Positions 14,190-16,499 of a stretch of DNA of 16,499 nt are shown in pieces. The stretch is taken from contig JADFLN010000008.1 of the NCBI GenBank assembly GCA_022564385.1, forward strand, positions 1 to 16,499, given 5' to 3'. Numbering within the stretch: the stretch's first letter is position 1; every line of letters begins with the position of its first letter. Source of the DNA: Nitrososphaerota archaeon. Lineage in GTDB: Archaea > Thermoproteota > Nitrososphaeria > Nitrososphaerales > Nitrosopumilaceae. Under the pieces are notes generated by a model that saw only the letters and a list, made by a program, of their open reading frames with translations, ran no database searches and was not told the origin of the DNA. Both the position numbers and the translations under genes were made by a program.

Positions 14190-14546
14190 ATGGATAATAT
14201 TACAATAAAACATCTACAAGATCTATATGGATTAAATCCTAACATTCCTCATCTTGCATTACAATTTCCAAGACTGCCACCAGGATTAACTCATCCAATG
14301 TTCAAAATTTATGAAAATCCCATTAAAGATCAGTTTTCACAAGAAGTTGCCACAATTAATCAAAAACTTGAAGGATTTCAACACATGTACCAGCAATATG
14401 CATCAGGATTACTATCAATGAATTCTACAATTATTCCACCTGGGCACCCATTGTATAGTAGACAAAATTCGATTGAAGCACTGAAAGCTACAAATGATAA
14501 ACTGTTAAAAGAAAACACGGAATTAAAGAAAAAAGTAGAAAAATAA
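14190..14546 (+). CDS. Hypothetical protein with C-terminal coiled coil, 118 aa
   Basis: Unrecognised. The N-terminal half is Pro-rich and aromatic (LNPNIPHLALQFPRLPPGLTHPMF), the centre is helical with Gln/Tyr (HMYQQYASGLLSM), a PPGHPLYSRQNS turn follows, and the last 25 residues form a leucine-zipper-like coil (ALKATNDKLLKENTELKKKVEK). It probably oligomerises through the coil. An AAATATGG element near 14164-14171 fits a leaderless start. The Pro-rich face and coil suggest an adaptor or scaffolding role; this is inference. Confidence 0.7.
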   Translation: MDNITIKHLQDLYGLNPNIPHLALQFPRLPPGLTHPMFKIYENPIKDQFSQEVATINQKLEGFQHMYQQYASGLLSMNSTIIPPGHPLYSRQNSIEALKATNDKLLKENTELKKKVEK

Positions 14547-14570
14547 TCTACATCCGAAACATAATAAAAA

Positions 14571-14580
14571 TATTTTTTTA
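14571..14580 (+). terminator. T-tract terminator candidate
   Basis: Seven consecutive T residues, about 27 bases after the stop of the coiled-coil protein gene. Archaeal RNA polymerase terminates on such U-runs without needing a hairpin. Confidence 0.4.
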
Positions 14581-14615
14581 AATTTTAATTCAAAAATTTA
14601 CAATTAGTACGAATC

Positions 14616-14624
14616 CTTATTAAT
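14616..14624 (+). promoter_or_regulatory. TATA box of the DUF6659-like gene
   Basis: CTTATTAAT, centred about 25 bases above the ATG at 14645. It implies an independent leaderless transcript after the T-tract at 14571-14580. Confidence 0.5.
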
Positions 14625-14644
14625 TCCTCAAATTAAATTAAACT

Positions 14645-15031
14645 ATGGTAAAAACTCCTGAGGATAAATGGAAAGGTATGATAATAAAATATCGGAAGCA
14701 ATGTCAAAATATTCTAAAACTATCTACTAATATTAGATATGCTGGAGTCATTAACGTATATGGTAGAACCTTAACTGGAATAGTCAGACCAAATTTAAAA
14801 CCTTTGTTAAAATCTGAACAAGTAAAAAATGAATTTTTTATAATTTCTACTTTAATGTCGTTAAGAAAAAATACTGCAAGAACTGTTGGAAAATTAGAAT
14901 ACATGATTTTACAACATGAGAAAATATCAATTGTGATTTTACAAAAAAATGATAGTACTCACTATATTTCAATAAATAGAAAAGAAAAAGATTTAGAGAA
15001 GATTATCTATTTAATTAAAAAGATAATCTAG
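14645..15031 (+). CDS. DUF6659-like protein, 128 aa
   Basis: Resembles the uncharacterised thaumarchaeal DUF6659 family, based on the pattern ILKLSTNIRYAGVINVYG-R-L (about 23-42), then PNLKPLL, then a helix with RKNTARTVGKLEYM, then alternating strands (KISIVILQKN). The order of helix and strand elements is like a small roadblock/profilin-type sensor fold, but that is inference. The family is expanded in this lineage and has no known role. The gene converges on the glyoxalase-family gene with a 4-base overlap. Confidence 0.65.
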   Translation: MVKTPEDKWKGMIIKYRKQCQNILKLSTNIRYAGVINVYGRTLTGIVRPNLKPLLKSEQVKNEFFIISTLMSLRKNTARTVGKLEYMILQHEKISIVILQKNDSTHYISINRKEKDLEKIIYLIKKII

Positions 15032-15441
15032 GCAGGGGTAAATCCTTGGTACCCGCCAGTTTGTTGAGCTTTGTCTTCAAAGATTGGCTCAAATAATGAA
15101 ATTAAATAATCATCAGGATCTAAAATTACTGCATTTTTTCCTGCATCTTTTTCTACAATATCGCGATGAATTTTGATACCTTTTGCTTTTAATTCATCAA
15201 CTGCAGATTTCAGATCACCTACAAGAAAACCAATGGTGATACCATTTTCAATAGAACTACCAATATGTTGTGCAGTCAATGATGCTGGATGCAAACTCAG
15301 TAAAGCACCAGATGTGCCCAGATCAACCCAAGATCTTCTTTGATTTTTAATTGGCAGGCCAATGATTTCATGGTAAAATTGTATGGATTTGTCTATATCT
15401 TTAACAGCTAAAATTACATTTCCTACTTTTTTGATGTTCAC
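15028..15441 (-). CDS. Glyoxalase/bleomycin-resistance (VOC) family protein
   Basis: A 137-residue VOC-fold metalloprotein-like protein with two beta-alpha-beta-beta-beta units (about 4-55 and 66-119). It has the family start VGNVILAVKDIDKSIQFYHEIIGLPI and the unit-two Asp-Pro-Asp-x-Tyr turn (ILDPDDYLISLFEP). Candidate metal ligands are H51 and E118; the first-strand position usually His or Gln is N8, so a mononuclear metal site may be incomplete. The start is GTG, supported by the Shine-Dalgarno AGGTGAT directly upstream. It follows the tandem RAM genes by 34 bases and is probably in their operon. The reaction (isomerase, dioxygenase or binding protein) cannot be named. Confidence 0.82.
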   Translation of the reverse strand: MNIKKVGNVILAVKDIDKSIQFYHEIIGLPIKNQRRSWVDLGTSGALLSLHPASLTAQHIGSSIENGITIGFLVGDLKSAVDELKAKGIKIHRDIVEKDAGKNAVILDPDDYLISLFEPIFEDKAQQTGGYQGFTPA

Positions 15442-15443
15442 AA

Positions 15444-15450
15444 ATCACCT
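15444..15450 (-). promoter_or_regulatory. Shine-Dalgarno site of the VOC gene
   Basis: AGGTGAT on the minus strand, two bases from the GTG at 15441. It matches the archaeal 16S rRNA 3' end and decides that GTG is the start and that the gene is internal to an mRNA. Confidence 0.6.
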
Positions 15451-15475
15451 ACCTACAAGTTCTTTAAATCCATTG

Positions 15476-15694
15476 TCATTGAACTTCGACCATAGTTTCA
15501 GTCCGCTCTACACCACTAATTTTATGAATTTGATTAGTCACTTCTTTAATTTGAGTTAGTTGCTCAACATCAATTATTGCAACAGCATCAAATTGCCCAC
15601 TTGTTGGAAAAGAATCAGTTATGAATGAGACTTTTCGTAGTCTTGCAGCTATTAGTTTCTTTGGAGATTTTACTAAAATTATTGCTCTTACCAA
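15476..15694 (-). CDS. Stand-alone Lrp/AsnC ligand-binding (RAM) domain protein, second copy
   Basis: A 72-residue alpha/beta sandwich typical of the Lrp/AsnC effector domain: strand (RAIILVKSP), helix, GQFDAVAIIDV with the conserved Asp-Ala pair, helix, and a closing ERTETMVEV strand. It has no helix-turn-helix, so it cannot bind DNA on its own. The start is TTG, overlapping the end of the preceding RAM gene by 7 bases and preceded by the Shine-Dalgarno GGAGGT at 15704-15709. Such proteins form dimers or decamers that sense small molecules; here it may hetero-oligomerise with the adjacent copy. Confidence 0.82.
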   Translation of the reverse strand: MVRAIILVKSPKKLIAARLRKVSFITDSFPTSGQFDAVAIIDVEQLTQIKEVTNQIHKISGVERTETMVEVQ

Positions 15695-15927
15695 CCCAAA
15701 TTTACCTCCACCTCAATTAATGTTTCAGTAGTAACAATATCTTTGATTTTTTTAAAATCAATTACCATGCCATTAATTTCATCAATATTTCCTTGTAAAA
15801 GTACGCTAATGTCTGCTCTTCCTGCAACAATCATAATTTGTTTTATAATTTTACGTTTTTTCTTTAATATTTGAACAGCTGCATCCACCTTACCAGGTTT
15901 TACTGTAATCAAACACAATGCACGCAT
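15688..15927 (-). CDS. Stand-alone Lrp/AsnC ligand-binding (RAM) domain protein, first copy
   Basis: A 79-residue RAM-domain protein: MRALCLITVKPGKVDAAVQILKK start, then GRADISVLLQGN with the conserved Asp, then a helix and ETLIEVEVNLGW. The frame also has an ATG at 15936, but TATA-like AATAAAG (15951-15957) is centred about 27 bases above ATG 15927, which also matches the usual first residues of this family (M-x-A-x-V/C). No DNA-binding domain. First gene of the RAM-RAM-VOC group, following the Lys-rich protein gene by 34 bases. Confidence 0.82.
   Translation of the reverse strand: MRALCLITVKPGKVDAAVQILKKKRKIIKQIMIVAGRADISVLLQGNIDEINGMVIDFKKIKDIVTTETLIEVEVNLGW
15704..15709 (-). promoter_or_regulatory. 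Shine-Dalgarno site of the second RAM gene
   Basis: GGAGGT on the minus strand, 9 bases from the TTG at 15694, inside the coding end of the first RAM gene. It supports the TTG start and translation from a shared mRNA. Confidence 0.6.
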
Positions 15928-15950
15928 AATTAGCATACATTACCAGATCG

Positions 15951-15957
15951 AATAAAG
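15951..15957 (-). promoter_or_regulatory. TATA box of the RAM-RAM-VOC operon
   Basis: CTTTATT on the minus strand, about 27 bases upstream of ATG 15927. It lies in the short gap after the Lys-rich gene, so the group can be transcribed on its own. Confidence 0.45.
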
Positions 15958-15961
15958 ATTC

Positions 15962-16183
15962 CTAATCAGATGTTTCTTGGGATCTTGCTTCTTCAAGATA
16001 TGCCCTTCTTTCCTCATTAATTTTTTCCTGATCGACCTTGATATCATCATCAACAATAATTATACTAGCATCATCAAATGATTCGTCCTTTACTTGTTTG
16101 CTCTTTGATTTTCCAGTTTTACTAGTTTTTACCTTAGTTGTAGTTTTCTTTTTAGATTTTTTTAAAGTCATTTTTTCAACCAT
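15962..16183 (-). CDS. Hypothetical Lys-rich protein with acidic C-terminus, 73 aa
   Basis: Unrecognised. Residues 5-32 are Lys/Thr/Ser-rich and low in complexity, like histone-tail or ribosomal extensions that bind nucleic acid. A short hydrophobic strand (ASIIIVDDDIKVD, about 39-51) and a charged helix (EKINEERRAYLEEARSQ) follow. The basic head and acidic tail suggest a disordered nucleic-acid-associated protein or an assembly factor. An A/T box (ATATTTAAAAA, 16212-16223) lies about 30 bases above the ATG. Confidence 0.7.
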   Translation of the reverse strand: MVEKMTLKKSKKKTTTKVKTSKTGKSKSKQVKDESFDDASIIIVDDDIKVDQEKINEERRAYLEEARSQETSD

Positions 16184-16499
16184 TAATATCGAAAATCAAG
16201 AGTTCCTATTGTTTTTAAATATTATGCAAGTTGGTTTTTTGTATAAATTATAGATAATTTTCAAGCGATCAATTAGGATATTACCTCATAATTATCTATA
16301 ATCAGTAACACAGTTCAATTTGTCAATTAGTGAAATATGACGCAATAAATTATTTCATAATAACAAAGTTCTGGTTAGCAGCATTATATTTTTGATTTGG
16401 AGTTATGGTTGGTTTTTGTTTCTATGATTTTTTTGAAAATTAAAGAAACAATATCACATCAGTGCCGGAGGCGGGTTTTAGACTATATGTTCAGATACC
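16184..16499. other. Gene-poor stretch ending in a GC-rich island
   Basis: About 316 bases of very A/T-rich DNA with no convincing gene. It holds the promoter of the Lys-rich gene near its left end, only very short frames elsewhere, and a TG/GTT-rich patch near 16390-16420. From about 16461 the composition changes abruptly: a 14-base GC-rich run (GTGCCGGAGGCGGG), then TTTTAGACTATATG up to the edge. In such an A/T-rich genome this often marks the start of a structured RNA, but no tRNA or rRNA pattern is met in the part visible. An ATG frame from 16424 also stays open to the edge. Confidence 0.4.

Noticed and set aside
14145..14207. Twenty-codon ATG frame (MPKARQKYGKYE...) upstream of the coiled-coil protein
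   Set aside because: It overlaps the start of the better-supported 118-aa gene in another frame, is very short and has no motif. The A/T box near 14135 is the only point in its favour.
16461..16499. Start of a canonical tRNA or 5S rRNA at the GC-rich edge
   Set aside because: No T8, D-loop GG or matching D-stem follows the supposed acceptor strand; read in reverse, the T-loop would be TCTAAAA instead of TTCRA and its 5' stem strand is missing. The 5S box sequences are also absent.
1..16499. Insertion sequences, integrase, phage genes, CRISPR array or defence system
   Set aside because: No transposase, integrase, Cas or toxin-antitoxin signature was found in any frame, and no regularly spaced repeats or long inverted repeats were seen. 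The Hjc-type nuclease fits housekeeping recombination.

Overview
The window reads as a piece of an AT-rich chromosome (roughly 30% GC by eye) from a mesophilic ammonia-oxidising archaeon of the Nitrosopumilus type (Thaumarchaeota/Nitrososphaerota, group I.1a). The grounds are archaeal promoters (A/T boxes about 25 bases upstream of the start codon, implying leaderless mRNAs), Shine-Dalgarno sites only inside operons, a Hjc-type Holliday junction resolvase, an F420-type luciferase-fold oxidoreductase, an archaeal thiolase/DUF35 pair, stand-alone Lrp/AsnC ligand-binding domains, and many small lineage-type hypotheticals. Species assignment is inference. No insertion sequence, integrase, CRISPR array or complete tRNA/rRNA was seen.

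Layout. 1-2200: threonine synthase (-), then a divergent hypothetical (+) translationally coupled to a 35-residue Cys-rich protein that converges on a 38-residue Cys-rich protein (-). 2246-3704: two unrecognised proteins and a Hjc-type nuclease, all (-). 3766-4641: a SAM-methyltransferase-like protein (+) converging on the three-gene overlapping operon LLM oxidoreductase > thiolase > DUF35 (7015 to 4634, -). 7116-8727: a 48-residue TTG-start protein (+), a sugar-phosphate nucleotidyltransferase (-), a 36-residue zinc ribbon (+), and a four-helix membrane protein with a 41-residue zinc-ribbon-like protein just downstream (-). 8793-11831: divergent purK and purE, then threonine ammonia-lyase (-) converging on purE. 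12016-14052: an unrecognised 283-residue protein (-), then divergently a 40-residue zinc ribbon and a class III nucleotidyl cyclase (+), facing a 48-residue Cys/His protein (-). 14190-16183: a coiled-coil protein and a DUF6659-like protein (+), then a (-) group with a Lys-rich protein, two tandem RAM-domain proteins and a glyoxalase/VOC protein. 16184-16499 carries no convincing gene and ends in a small GC-rich island.

How the genes work together. Threonine synthase makes threonine and threonine ammonia-lyase turns it into 2-oxobutyrate for isoleucine, so both ends of that branch lie here. PurK and PurE perform the two-step (N5-CAIR) carboxylation of AIR from a shared divergent promoter region. 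The LLM-thiolase-DUF35 operon looks like an acyl-CoA module of unknown product. The cyclase suggests a cyclic-nucleotide signal, and the tandem RAM proteins suggest small-effector sensing.

The most notable thing is a population of very short Cys-rich or zinc-ribbon proteins (35-48 residues) in gaps usually left empty. Several have clear promoters or stop/start overlaps with neighbours.
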